Positions 43,053 through 51,460 are shown, counted from the stretch's first letter. The stretch: 64,000 bases of DNA from an uncultured Woeseiaceae bacterium (GCA_945787845.1 CALZJH010000002.1:186001-250000), one strand, 5' to 3'. Notes: generated by a model from the sequence alone, not told the origin. Translations and numbers: made by a program.

Positions 43053-43346
43053 TTCAATACTTCTGCTCTGTTGGTCTGCTCATGGCACCGACCTGCTTGC
43101 ACGACGTTAGGGCTCTCAAAGCCTTCAAAAGCGAGAACCCGACAAATCGATCGAGGTGGGTGCACGTAATCCATAGCCGGTCCTTCAGGCGCTTCCCGGA
43201 CAGCTTGAGTGCAGTGCTGCATACGGGTCAGGACAGGCTTTCGGGCGCGGATAATAGCAGCGCCAAGCCCTCTAAACCAGTCCGTTTGGACAGGCGGAAC
43301 TGGCGCACAGTTCCTGAGGCGATTTTTGCTTAATATTCAATCCGTT

Positions 43347-44111
43347 ATGATTAGCTTAAGCCTGCCGGCGAACCGCCGGCGTTTTGTTGGGCCGCGATTG
43401 GCCCTGTCCGTGGTCGTACTGGCGCTGTTCTGCGGCGTGGTAGGTCTTGCCTGGTACCCGGGTCTGCACTGGCAAATGGCCGGGGTGAGCAAGCAGTTGC
43501 TGATTCTTGTCGGCGCCGTGCTGGTGATCGGTGCGGGCCTGTCCACGCTGGTCTATCGTCCGGCCAAGCGCGGCATGACCCTGGACCTGGTCATCATCCT
43601 GCTCGTCGAACTGGCCGCCATCGCCTACGTCGGCAGTCTGCTCTATGAGCGACGACCGCAATACCTGGTATTCGTCATCGACCGTCTCCAGGTCGTCGCG
43701 GCCGACCAGGTCACCGATCACCCCTACCGTTTCCCGGAGCTGCAGAGGTTGCAGCTGGTCGGGCCGTTATTGGCGAACGCTCGCTTCCCCGACAACCCGG
43801 CCGAACGAGCGGCCTTGAAGAAGGACATTTTCTTTGACGGCCATCCGGACATCGACGTCCGCCCTGATCATTGGTATCCGTGGGAGAGTGCGGCTCCCTC
43901 CGTGTTGGCGGCGGCGGGTTCGCTCGCCGATTTTCGGCGGCGCAGCGAGCATCACCAGGCCGTTGTCGACGCCTGGCTCGGCACACAGAATGCGGGCATT
44001 GATGACTATCTCGTACTGCCGGTCGCTGGAAATAACAGCGATGCAACGGCGCTCGTCGATCCTGCCACGGGTTACCCGGTCGCCATGCTGGACATCGACC
44101 CCTGGCAGTAG
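43347..44111 (+). CDS. TfpX/TfpZ-like type IV pilin accessory protein
   Basis: 254 aa. The ATG at 43347 is chosen; in-frame codons upstream are not family-like. Three to four N-terminal membrane helices (to about residue 95) with the family pattern: LAWYPGLHWQMAGVSKQLLILVGAV, LVYRPAKRGMTLDLVIILLVELAAIAYVGSLLYERRPQYLVFVIDRLQVVAADQV. A soluble periplasmic domain follows. Relatives help pilin stability or glycosylation next to a pilin gene, but no pilin or pilus gene is adjacent here. Confidence 0.8.
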   Translation: MISLSLPANRRRFVGPRLALSVVVLALFCGVVGLAWYPGLHWQMAGVSKQLLILVGAVLVIGAGLSTLVYRPAKRGMTLDLVIILLVELAAIAYVGSLLYERRPQYLVFVIDRLQVVAADQVTDHPYRFPELQRLQLVGPLLANARFPDNPAERAALKKDIFFDGHPDIDVRPDHWYPWESAAPSVLAAAGSLADFRRRSEHHQAVVDAWLGTQNAGIDDYLVLPVAGNNSDATALVDPATGYPVAMLDIDPWQ

Positions 44112-44112
44112 C

Positions 44113-44796
44113 CTACCGCCGCAGGATTGCGAACCAGCGAGCAATATTCAGCAGGCTCATCAGGGAAGCCGATACATAGGTCAGGGCGGCGGCCGTCAGC
44201 AGGCGGTTCGCGTGCCGGTGATCCCCGTGCTTCAGTATTTTGTTCTCTTCGAGCATCGGCAACGCCCTTGCAAAACTGGCGTTGAATTCCGTTGGCAGCG
44301 TGAAGAAGTGCACCACGGCCGCAGTCCCCAATGTCAGCATGCCCGCGGCAAACACGAGCAATCCAAGGGCTGGCGCGCGCGTTACGATTCCCAGGAATGG
44401 CGATACCATGAGCACACCAGCGCCGATTTTCTCTATGCCGCGAGTTGCCTTGACGAGCCGGGTTCGTATACGTAGCGGCGCGTAGCCATCACTGTCCTGC
44501 AATGCGTGCCCAACTTCGTGGGCAGCCACGGTGATGGCGGTCAGTGATCGGCCGCTGAACCTGTCTTCAGTGAGGCGAACGGCCTTGGCCTCGGGGTCGT
44601 AGTGATCGCCGTCTTCGGTGGCTTCGACCTTGACGGCCTGCAGGTTGTGCTTGTCCAGCAAGTGCCGGGCAAGCGCCCCGCCGGTCCCCGGGTAACGATC
44701 GGCCGGTACGCTGTAGCGGTCGAGAACCCGTTGCACCCAGAGACCGGGTCCGAAAACGATGACCAGTACAGCAACGATAAGAATGATGATTGTCAT
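44113..44796 (-). CDS. Zinc metallopeptidase, YugP family
   Basis: 227 aa. An N-terminal membrane anchor (IIILIVAVLVIVFGPGLWV), a soluble region with RYPGTGGALARHLLDKHNL, the zinc motif AAHEVGHALQ (His-Glu-x2-His near residue 92), then three further membrane helices. The family is predicted to be membrane-embedded peptidases of unknown substrate. The stop lies one base from the convergent TfpZ-like stop. Confidence 0.87.
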   Translation of the reverse strand: MTIIILIVAVLVIVFGPGLWVQRVLDRYSVPADRYPGTGGALARHLLDKHNLQAVKVEATEDGDHYDPEAKAVRLTEDRFSGRSLTAITVAAHEVGHALQDSDGYAPLRIRTRLVKATRGIEKIGAGVLMVSPFLGIVTRAPALGLLVFAAGMLTLGTAAVVHFFTLPTEFNASFARALPMLEENKILKHGDHRHANRLLTAAALTYVSASLMSLLNIARWFAILRR

Positions 44797-44879
44797 AGAG
44801 CCACTTTGACTGCGCGCGCCGGAATTGTTCTGCGTTGCCTGCTAATCTACCAGTCTTTACGGTCGCTACGGGGCAGGGC

Positions 44880-46652
44880 GTGACTCAGGACCAGACGATA
44901 CTATTCAGTTTGCTTGTATTTGTTTTTGTATTTCTGATCTGGGGGCGCTGGCGATACGACCTGGTAGCGTTCGTGGCGCTGCTCATCGCCCTGCTGACCG
45001 GCATCGTGCCAAAGGAGCAGGCATTCTCGGGCTTCGGGCACCCGGCCACGATCATCATTGCGCTGGTGCTCATCGTCAGCCGCGGACTGTCGAACTCGGG
45101 CGCCATCGAACTGGTTGCACGCTACCTTGTCGACGCGTCCCGCAAGCTGTCCACGCATATAACCGTTATGGCGGGATTTGCAGCGGCGCTGTCGGCGATC
45201 ATGAACAACGTCGCGGCGCTGGCGCTGCTCATGCCGGTCGATATGCAGGCGGCCAAGAAAGCGGGGCGGAGCCCGTCCCTGTCGTTGATGCCTCTGTCCT
45301 TCGCCTCGATTCTTGGCGGCATGATCACGATGATAGGGACCCCGCCCAATATTGTTGTCGCCGAATTTCGCGGTGATGCGCTGGGCGCACCTTACGCGAT
45401 GTTCGATTTCGCGCCGGTTGGCCTGGCGTGTGCGGTGGCCGGCGTCGCGTACGTGGCGCTTTTCGGCTGGCGTCTTTTGCCGCGCGAACGGCAGTCCAGC
45501 GACGCGGGCAAGGAATTGTTCGAGCTGGCTGACTATATCGTCGAGGTCCGCGTGCCGGAGGGTTCCGCCGTCATCGGCAAGCGCGTTCGCGACCTTGATG
45601 CTGATGCTGAAAAAGTCGATGTGCAGATCATCGGGCTCATTCGTCGCGGTCGTCGGCTGCCGGGCCTCGCGCGCATCGCCGAGATCAAGGAAGCCGATAT
45701 ATTGATACTGGAGGCGAGTCCCGACAGTCTCGAGGAGGCGCTCGGCGCTTTGAAGCTCGAGTATGTCGGCAAGGGGGAAGGCAAGCTGGGCGATGAGGAA
45801 CTGGTCCTGCAGGAGGTTGTTGTACAGGAGTCGTCACGCCTTGCCGGGCGTTCCGCGATGTCTGTTCGCCTGCTGTATCGCTATCGCGTGGCGCTCGTCG
45901 GTGTTTCTCGCCAGGGACGCCGCTTCCAGGACAAGGTGCGTGCCCTTGAATTAAAGGCCGGCGACATCCTGTTGTTGCTGGGTTCCGAAGAACGCCTGAA
46001 CGACATCACGGGCCGCCTTGGCCTGCTGCCGTTGGCGGACCGCGGGCACAGTGTTATCCAGCGTGACAAGGCCTGGATTGCGGTGGTCGCTTTTGCCGGA
46101 GCCATCGCCGCCGCGAGTTTTGGCCTGGTCTACCTGCCCGTGGCGCTGGGCTGCGTTGTGGCCCTGTATGCATTGCTCAATGTCGTCCCGTTGCGTGACG
46201 TCTACAAGTCGGTTGAGTGGCCGGTTATTGTCCTTCTCGGTTCGATGATCCCGATCGGCGGCGCCCTGCAGTCTACGGGTGGGACCGAATTGATTGCGGG
46301 CGGCATTGTGGATGTTTCAGCGGGCTTCTCGCCGGTCGTCGTCCTGACGCTGCTGGTCATTGTCACCATGACCTTGTCGGACGTGATGAATAACACCGCG
46401 ACTGCCGTTATTGCGGCTCCCATTGCCGTGGAGATTGCCACGCGTCTTGGCGTCAGCCCCGACCCGTTCCTGATGGGGGTCGCTGTTGCCGCGTCCTGCG
46501 CGTTCCTGACACCCATTGGACACAAGAACAATACGCTGATCATGGGGCCGGGCGGTTATCGCTTCGGCGACTACTGGCGCATGGGGCTGCCACTGGAGAT
46601 CCTGATCGTAGCGATCTCCGTGCCTGCACTCATTACATTCTGGCCGTTGTAG
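44880..46652 (+). CDS. SLC13/DASS family permease with TrkA-C domains
   Basis: 590 aa from GTG at 44880 (GGGGCAGG just upstream); a TTG at 44835 is possible. About eleven membrane helices in two halves with the substrate/sodium motifs MNNVAALALLMPV plus GTPPNIVV, and MNNTATAVIAAPIAVEIA. Two RCK/TrkA-C domains lie between (about 195-395; EVRVPEGSAVIGKRV, LSVRLLYRYRVALVGVSRQG-like). It probably carries a divalent anion such as sulfate or a dicarboxylate with sodium; the substrate is unresolved. Confidence 0.9.
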   Translation: MTQDQTILFSLLVFVFVFLIWGRWRYDLVAFVALLIALLTGIVPKEQAFSGFGHPATIIIALVLIVSRGLSNSGAIELVARYLVDASRKLSTHITVMAGFAAALSAIMNNVAALALLMPVDMQAAKKAGRSPSLSLMPLSFASILGGMITMIGTPPNIVVAEFRGDALGAPYAMFDFAPVGLACAVAGVAYVALFGWRLLPRERQSSDAGKELFELADYIVEVRVPEGSAVIGKRVRDLDADAEKVDVQIIGLIRRGRRLPGLARIAEIKEADILILEASPDSLEEALGALKLEYVGKGEGKLGDEELVLQEVVVQESSRLAGRSAMSVRLLYRYRVALVGVSRQGRRFQDKVRALELKAGDILLLLGSEERLNDITGRLGLLPLADRGHSVIQRDKAWIAVVAFAGAIAAASFGLVYLPVALGCVVALYALLNVVPLRDVYKSVEWPVIVLLGSMIPIGGALQSTGGTELIAGGIVDVSAGFSPVVVLTLLVIVTMTLSDVMNNTATAVIAAPIAVEIATRLGVSPDPFLMGVAVAASCAFLTPIGHKNNTLIMGPGGYRFGDYWRMGLPLEILIVAISVPALITFWPL

Positions 46653-46674
46653 ACTGAAACTTATGTCAACCGTG

Positions 46675-46693
46675 TGTCGCAAATTGCACGACA
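46675..46693. promoter_or_regulatory. Possible enhancer-binding-protein site
   Basis: Inverted repeat TGTCG (46675-46679), 9 bases, CGACA (46689-46693). It is centred about 150 bases upstream of the inferred sigma-54 start, a typical position for an upstream activating sequence. The assignment rests on position and symmetry only. Confidence 0.35.
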
Positions 46694-46806
46694 GGCGGGT
46701 CAAAAACTGACAGCGAATGTTCATCCGGTCGTGTCGGCGGGCCCAGCGTGTGTCAGCAAGGCATTGATCTGTAAAGAATAAAAAATCTCGAACCGGAATT
46801 CCTGGA

Positions 46807-46823
46807 TTGGCACAACGATTGCA
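46807..46823 (+). promoter_or_regulatory. Sigma-54 (RpoN) promoter
   Basis: TTGGCAC (46807-46813), five bases, TTGCA (46819-46823). This matches the -24/-12 consensus in every key base, with exactly 10 bases between GG and GC. Transcription would start near 46834, about 50 bases before the small gene at 46886. Confidence 0.8.
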
Positions 46824-46885
46824 ACTCCAGTACCAGAACGCCGGATATCGGCGTGCTCGAGACAGACAGGAAAACGGAGATTGAC

Positions 46886-47119
46886 ATGGCAAAGGCGACG
46901 ATCCAGGACTGGACCGATAGCGTTGTGTTGTTGAAATTCGATCAGCACCGGGATGTTAAATACCAGGTATATCGCGAACAGGACAGGCACTTCCTGGAAA
47001 TGCGAGATGACGAGGACACACACATACACACGCTCGAACTCCCTGACGGGATGAAGCTCGACCGCACCAGCTACGAGGTGCTTTTGCGCTACGTGCTGCT
47101 CGACGTCGTAGCGGCGTAG
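46886..47119 (+). CDS. 77-aa protein of unknown function behind a sigma-54 promoter
   Basis: The ATG at 46886 has GGAG 8 bases upstream. A soluble, charged small protein: DWTDSVVLLKFDQHRDVKYQVYRE near the start, then RHFLEMRDDEDTHIHTLELPDG and YEVLLRYVLLDVVAA. No signal peptide, membrane segment or recognised domain. The last 31 bases overlap the convergent dipeptidase gene. The upstream RpoN promoter suggests induced expression, for example under nitrogen, motility or envelope-stress control; which is unknown. Confidence 0.7.
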   Translation: MAKATIQDWTDSVVLLKFDQHRDVKYQVYREQDRHFLEMRDDEDTHIHTLELPDGMKLDRTSYEVLLRYVLLDVVAA

Positions 47120-48324
47120 CGCTCGACAGCCTCCCAGACGCGAAGCAGGTTTTCTCCGAGGATCTTGCGAATGTCCTCCTCGGAGTACCCGCGTCGCAGC
47201 AGCCCTTCTATGAGGTTCGGGTACTGCGAAACGTCCTTGAGACCGATCGGCAGCGAATCACCGACACCGTCATAGTCGGACCCGATGCCGACATGGTCGA
47301 TACCCGTCAACGCAACGACGTGATCGAAGTGATCGAGCACGTCGTCAAGCGTTGCAAATGGCAGTGGACCGTGGTCTTCCGCATAGATCGCCGGAAACTC
47401 GCGGTACAGGAACGACTCGGCGAGATCCGGGTGTTCCTCGAGATATTCCTCACCCGCATTCCTGAGCGCATCGCCGTAGTCGCGTGCTTCCTGGCTGATG
47501 AAGGTCGAGCCGAAATTGATATGGATGATCCCGCCGTTCTCGGCCAGCGCGACGATCATGTCATCGCTCATGTTGCGTTCGAATCCCGGCGTGAAGTGGC
47601 GTGCCGAGGAGTGTGAAGCGATTACCGGAACCCTGGACAGTTCCATGATCTGCCAGAATGCGTCGTCCGATACATGACTGACATCCACCATGATACCGAC
47701 GCGATTCATTTCGAGGATCAGTTCCTTGCCGAATTCGCTCAGGCCTCCCCATTGGCGATGCTCGTCATAGGACGAGTCGGAGATGTGGTTGGAGAGGCTG
47801 TGAGCGAGCGTAATGTAGCGAATTCCGCGCTCGTAGAAGTGCTGCAGGTTCGCGAGGTCGCCCTCGACCGGCGAGCCGTTCTCCATGCCCATGGGCAGTG
47901 AAATCAGTCCGGACGCAAACTGCTGCTGTACGTCCGCCACAGAGCGGGCGATGGCGAACTTGTCAGGCGCACCCTGGGCAATCGCCTCGACCGAGTCGAT
48001 GAGTTTTTCGGCAACTTCTTTCGAGCGTCCCTCGACTTCCAGGTCGGCGGGCGTATAAATCGACATGAACGGCACGTTCAGCCCGCCGCTCACGGCGCGA
48101 GGGTAGTCGAAATCGCCACCTTCAGTGGCCAGCGATACGTCCTGCGGCCTTGCCTCAAGCCGGTAAGGCACGTCGACGTGGGTGTCGATGATGATGCTGT
48201 TCTCTGCTATGCGTTGTGCTTCGGCGGCAAAGTCGGCGGCCGGCTTCTGCGCGGGTGCTTTCTCGCTGCCGCAGGCCGCGAGAAAGGTCAGGACAACGAG
48301 TATTGCCGGTGTTTTGTTGGTCAT
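47089..48324 (-). CDS. Membrane dipeptidase (M19 family) lipoprotein
   Basis: 411 aa. The ATG at 48324 gives a lipoprotein signal (ILVVLTFLAAC). Zinc ligands of renal-dipeptidase type: IDTHVDVPYR, the bridging Glu in SLPMGMENGSPV, and His in VIASHSSARHF and the LAHSLSNHISD region; then GIGSDYDG near the end. It hydrolyses dipeptides, including those with a C-terminal D-residue. The 3' end overlaps the small sigma-54 gene. Confidence 0.92.
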   Translation of the reverse strand: MTNKTPAILVVLTFLAACGSEKAPAQKPAADFAAEAQRIAENSIIIDTHVDVPYRLEARPQDVSLATEGGDFDYPRAVSGGLNVPFMSIYTPADLEVEGRSKEVAEKLIDSVEAIAQGAPDKFAIARSVADVQQQFASGLISLPMGMENGSPVEGDLANLQHFYERGIRYITLAHSLSNHISDSSYDEHRQWGGLSEFGKELILEMNRVGIMVDVSHVSDDAFWQIMELSRVPVIASHSSARHFTPGFERNMSDDMIVALAENGGIIHINFGSTFISQEARDYGDALRNAGEEYLEEHPDLAESFLYREFPAIYAEDHGPLPFATLDDVLDHFDHVVALTGIDHVGIGSDYDGVGDSLPIGLKDVSQYPNLIEGLLRRGYSEEDIRKILGENLLRVWEAVERYAATTSSST

Positions 48325-48421
48325 CTGGGGATATTTCACTGGTTCGAAGGGTCGAAGATTGTAACAATAGGCATGACCGAAAAGTCCAGAGATTTGGACG
48401 GCACGGTACAAGGAGCAAGAC

Positions 48422-48766
48422 ATGAGTGATACCAACCCTCCCGCAGATCACGCGTTCGTCGACGAGAAAAAATCCGGAACTCCGATTGAGGACAACCTCA
48501 AGTCGCGGGCAACCTGGAAGCGCTTCCTGTTCATGCTGATCAGCTACATATTGATCAGCCTGGCGAGCATTGTTGGCTCGTTTATCGTTGTCTTTGGCTT
48601 TCTCTGGGTCCTGTTTACAGGAGAGGTCAACCGCGAACTACGTGGAGTAGGGCAGAGCCTTGCAGCCTATATCTACGAGAATATTCGCTTCCTGACCTTC
48701 AATACCGACGACCGGCCGTTTCCGTTCGGCAACAAGTGGCCTGACAGCGGGACAGAAGAGGACTAG
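48422..48766 (+). CDS. DUF4389 family membrane protein
   Basis: 114 aa. A polar N-terminus, then one long or two short membrane segments (about 34-65, FLFMLISYILISLASIVGSFIVVFGFLWVLF), TGEVNRELRGVGQSLAAYIYENIRFLTFNTDDRPFPF and an acidic end. The FNTDDRPFPF-type block is typical of DUF4389. Function unknown. GGAGC lies just before the ATG. Confidence 0.82.
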   Translation: MSDTNPPADHAFVDEKKSGTPIEDNLKSRATWKRFLFMLISYILISLASIVGSFIVVFGFLWVLFTGEVNRELRGVGQSLAAYIYENIRFLTFNTDDRPFPFGNKWPDSGTEED

Positions 48767-48782
48767 TTCAGAGAGGACGGGT

Positions 48783-49037
48783 TCAGATTGACAGCTCGCG
48801 CTGGCCTGGCTGCCAGTGCGTAAGATTAATGTGCGCGCCGCCGATTCCGAGGCCGCGCACCCAGCGGGCGGCTGCGTCCAGTGTCACCCAGGTTCTCACC
48901 TTGCCCTTGCGGGTTTCCGCGGTAATCGCCCCGTTTGGCGTCTTCGCCTCCACGTGAAAGCGCGCGCCGCTCGCTATGATGTTGATGTTCTTGATGGCGC
49001 CGGCGGCCACCATGGCTTTCAACATGCGTTCATCCAT
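48783..49037 (-). CDS. ParC-like partition-associated small protein
   Basis: 84 aa from ATG at 49037, which overlaps the upstream RHH gene by 8 bases (ATGGATGA); a GTG at 49094 would overlap it much further. Sequence blocks: MLKAMVAAGAIKNINIIASGAR, TRKGKVRTWVTLDAAARWVRGLGIG and THWQPGQRELSI. From memory this resembles small proteins annotated as ParC-like on plasmids and integrative elements, next to regulators. Function unproven. The tight overlap says the two proteins are made together. Confidence 0.6.
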   Translation of the reverse strand: MDERMLKAMVAAGAIKNINIIASGARFHVEAKTPNGAITAETRKGKVRTWVTLDAAARWVRGLGIGGAHINLTHWQPGQRELSI

Positions 49038-49224
49038 TGGGATTCCCCGGAAAGAAGTCGTTTTGTTCTGGGATGGTGATGCCGGCTTCGCCACAGTGCC
49101 GGCGGATCAGCATTTCAATCATATTGGCTACGCTACGATGCTCGCGAGCCGCGGCTTCGCGCACGGCTTCCTTCACACCTGGCTCAATCCGCAGGTTCAG
49201 GGTGGAGATCTTGGTTTTGGCCAT
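49030..49224 (-). CDS. Ribbon-helix-helix DNA-binding protein
   Basis: 64 aa. RHH fold: ISTLNLRIEPGVKEAVREAAAREHRSVANMIEMLIRRHC (strand at about 5-13, helices 15-28 and 31-45), followed by a short tail. It is the likely repressor of its own two-gene operon: the promoter lies inside a perfect inverted repeat at 49225-49263. The start codon is at or next to the inferred transcription start. Confidence 0.8.
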   Translation of the reverse strand: MAKTKISTLNLRIEPGVKEAVREAAAREHRSVANMIEMLIRRHCGEAGITIPEQNDFFPGNPNG

Positions 49225-49263
49225 GCGTTACATTATATAGACATATAAACGGAAATGTAACGC
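49225..49263 (-). promoter_or_regulatory. Promoter inside a perfect 10-bp inverted repeat (operator)
   Basis: Arms GCGTTACATT (49225-49234) and AATGTAACGC (49254-49263) are separated by 19 A/T-rich bases. On the minus strand a perfect -10 TATAAT (49237-49232) and a -35 like GTTACA (49261-49256) sit 18 bases apart and overlap the arms. The transcript would be leaderless or nearly so. Confidence 0.8.
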
Positions 49264-49362
49264 ACTTTGCACGTTTCTCGCGGCACTTTGCGAGCACTCT
49301 GTCCGGGAACGTTATACTGCGCTGCAGCGGACCAATGGCCGGGAGACAGGGGGAAGCGAGCA

Positions 49363-49467
49363 ATGGAACAAACCATCTTCATGATTTGCCTGTTTTTCGG
49401 CGTCAGTTCAGTGGCACTGATTGCATTCACGTTACTGGCCATCGTGATGGGACGTATCAAGGTTTAG
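49363..49467 (+). CDS. 34-aa single-helix membrane protein
   Basis: MEQTIFMICLFFGVSSVALI followed by AFTLLAIVMGRIKV: one membrane segment with a basic C-terminal end. GGGGGAAG lies 8-14 bases before the ATG. It starts 20 bases before the MOSC gene begins. Small size makes chance possible, but start context and hydrophobic pattern favour a real gene. Confidence 0.45.
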   Translation: MEQTIFMICLFFGVSSVALIAFTLLAIVMGRIKV

Positions 49468-49487
49468 GATCTTCAGACAGGGACGCC

Positions 49488-50144
49488 ATGCGGCTTGAGA
49501 GTATTAATGTGGGGCTGGCCGAGACGATATCCCTCGGCAGCAAGACCCAATACACCGGCATCTGCAAACATCCGGTCGACGGCCCGGTGATGGTCACCAG
49601 CAATGGGATTGCGGATGATGCGGTTCTCGATACACAGCACCACGGGGGGCCGGACCAGGCGGTCTATGCCTACAGCGCGGACGATTACGACTGGTGGTCA
49701 GCCCAGACGGGCAGGGACCATTCTCCGGGACTGTTCGGTGAGAACCTGACCATTCGCGACCTGCCCACGGACATGACCATCGGGGACCGCCTGCTGATCG
49801 GCGAGGTTGTGCTGGAAGCCACGGCACCCCGCATTCCCTGTGACACGCTCGCAACACGCATGCAGGATCGGGGATTCGGCATGGCGTTTCGCCAGGCGGC
49901 ACGTCCGGGCATCTATTTTCGGGTCCTGAACGAAGGTGAAATCCGTTCAGGGGATGCTGTCACCCTGGTCGAGAGTGCGGAACACGATGTCTCGGTTCTC
50001 GACCTGTTTCGCTACAAATATCGTCTCAGCCACACGGCGGAGGAGTTGCAGCGGCTGCTGGACGCGCCCATCGCGGAGCGCATGCGCATTGAGATCGAGA
50101 AGGCCCGCGACAAACTCGCCCACGACCGCCAGATCTCGCCCTGA
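49488..50144 (+). CDS. MOSC domain protein, YiiM-like
   Basis: 218 aa from ATG at 49488. MOSC pattern: LDTQHHGGPDQAVYAYSADDYDWW, GLFGENLTIRDL, and the molybdenum-ligand Cys in ATAPRIPCDTLATRM (near residue 122), followed by GIYFRVLNEGEI and a C-terminal three-helix extension typical of YiiM. YiiM reduces N-hydroxylated purine analogues using molybdenum cofactor. Confidence 0.9.
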   Translation: MRLESINVGLAETISLGSKTQYTGICKHPVDGPVMVTSNGIADDAVLDTQHHGGPDQAVYAYSADDYDWWSAQTGRDHSPGLFGENLTIRDLPTDMTIGDRLLIGEVVLEATAPRIPCDTLATRMQDRGFGMAFRQAARPGIYFRVLNEGEIRSGDAVTLVESAEHDVSVLDLFRYKYRLSHTAEELQRLLDAPIAERMRIEIEKARDKLAHDRQISP

Positions 50145-50186
50145 TTTAACATAAGCGATCAGCCCCGGTTGCTTCTTGGGTCAAAA

Positions 50187-50208
50187 GATATCAAAATGAT
50201 ATCAAAAT
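50187..50208. repeat. Tandem 11-bp repeat upstream of the SPFH operon
   Basis: GATATCAAAAT is repeated perfectly at 50187-50197 and 50198-50208, and a third TCAAAA lies one turn upstream at 50181. The junction forms the palindrome TGATATCA. It sits 25 bases before the SPFH start, where a promoter or operator is expected. Confidence 0.75.
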
Positions 50209-50232
50209 AAAGCCATAGAAGAGGAGAGGACG

Positions 50233-51105
50233 ATGATTCGCGAAATAAAACGAACCGTAGCATCCGGTTACCTGATGCTGGTGGTATTGGCGGTCGCCCA
50301 GCTAGGCCTCGCTTATATGATTTATCTGGCCGGTTCTGCCCAGAACATTGCCGGCGTCGTTGTCGCGTTACTGGCTTCGATTATTGTTCTCATCTGCTGG
50401 GCGGGGCTTTTCATGGTGCACCCGAATGAAGCGAGGGTATTGCAGCTGTTCGGGAAGTACGTCGGCACCTGCCACGATCCGGGCCTGCGCTGGGCCAATC
50501 CGTTCTACGCGAAGGCGTCTGTCTCCGTGCGCGTGCGCAACTTCGAAAGCGGCAAACTGAAGGTCAACGACGCCAACGGCAGCCCGATTGAAATCGCCGC
50601 GGTGGTGGTCTGGAAGGTGTTCGATACGGCTGAAGCACTCTTTGAGGTTGATGACTACGTCAATTTCGTCGAGATTCAGACCGAGTCTGCATTGCGCAAC
50701 CTTGGAACCACGTATCCCTACGAGCCACATGACGATGACGGGGGCCTGGCGTTGCGCAGCAATCCTGCCGAAATCTCGCAGGCATTGCGGGAGGAGATCC
50801 AGGACCGGCTTTCGCAGGCGGGCGTTACGGTCATCGAGGCACGCATTTCACACCTGGCCTACGCACCCGAAATCGCGAACGCGATGCTCAGGCGTCAACA
50901 GGCCTCGGCCATCATTGCGGCGCGCAAACAGATCGTGCGCGGGGCCGTCGGCATGGTGCACCTGGCACTGGATGAGCTTGACGAAAACAACATCGTCGAC
51001 CTTGATGAGGAGCGCAAGGCCGCAATGGTGAGCAATCTCCTGGTGGTACTGTGCAGTGATGAGAGTGCGCAGCCGGTGTTGAATACAAGCAGCCTGTACA
51101 CCTGA
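50233..51105 (+). CDS. SPFH/Band 7 domain membrane protein
   Basis: 290 aa. Two N-terminal membrane segments (about 14-33 and 40-62), then the SPFH domain: [74 protein letters not shown] coiled region follows ([53 protein letters not shown]). SPFH proteins form membrane microdomain scaffolds. AGAGGAGAGG precedes the ATG. It is first of three linked genes. Confidence 0.88.
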   Translation: MIREIKRTVASGYLMLVVLAVAQLGLAYMIYLAGSAQNIAGVVVALLASIIVLICWAGLFMVHPNEARVLQLFGKYVGTCHDPGLRWANPFYAKASVSVRVRNFESGKLKVNDANGSPIEIAAVVVWKVFDTAEALFEVDDYVNFVEIQTESALRNLGTTYPYEPHDDDGGLALRSNPAEISQALREEIQDRLSQAGVTVIEARISHLAYAPEIANAMLRRQQASAIIAARKQIVRGAVGMVHLALDELDENNIVDLDEERKAAMVSNLLVVLCSDESAQPVLNTSSLYT

Positions 51106-51125
51106 TTCGGCAGCCGGGGCAGGGA

Positions 51126-51314
51126 ATGGCAGCACGAAAATCTTTCGCATTGCGCATTGACCAGAAGACGTTCGATGCGATGCAGCGCTGGGCCAAAGAC
51201 GACCTGCGCAGTCTCAATGCGCAGATTGAATATGTCTTGCGCGAGTCCCTGCGCAAGGCCGGTCGCCTGGAGCATCCTGAATCCGGACAAGACGACAGTG
51301 ATAACATCGAGTGA
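51126..51314 (+). CDS. Arc-like ribbon-helix-helix protein
   Basis: 62 aa. Arc-type pattern: KSFALRIDQKTFDAMQRWAKDDLRSLNAQIEYVLRESLRKAGR, ending in an acidic tail. It is a dimeric DNA-binding protein by family. Twenty bases downstream of the SPFH stop; its own stop overlaps the next start (TGATG). It may bind the tandem repeat upstream of the operon. Confidence 0.8.
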   Translation: MAARKSFALRIDQKTFDAMQRWAKDDLRSLNAQIEYVLRESLRKAGRLEHPESGQDDSDNIE

Positions 51315-51460
51315 TGGGAAACGTCATTGCCGTAGTGTCTGTTCTGCTGGCCCTGCTTGCGGCCGGATGCATTATCTACATCGCCAGAGAGCTAACCTCT
51401 AAAGAAAGTCTCCCGGACGGGCCCGAAAAGCCCGACCGGGAGGAGCGTGAGGGTTCCTAG
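51314..51460 (+). CDS. 48-aa membrane protein, third gene of the SPFH operon
   Basis: MGNVIAVVSVLLALLAAGC, then IIYIARELTSKESLPDGPE and a charged tail ending REEREGS. One membrane helix (about 3-24) with a cytoplasmic hydrophilic end. The ATG shares a base with the Arc-like stop (TGATG), which supports translation. Its stop shares CTAG (51457-51460) with the convergent DUF3300 gene. Function unknown. Confidence 0.65.
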   Translation: MGNVIAVVSVLLALLAAGCIIYIARELTSKESLPDGPEKPDREEREGS

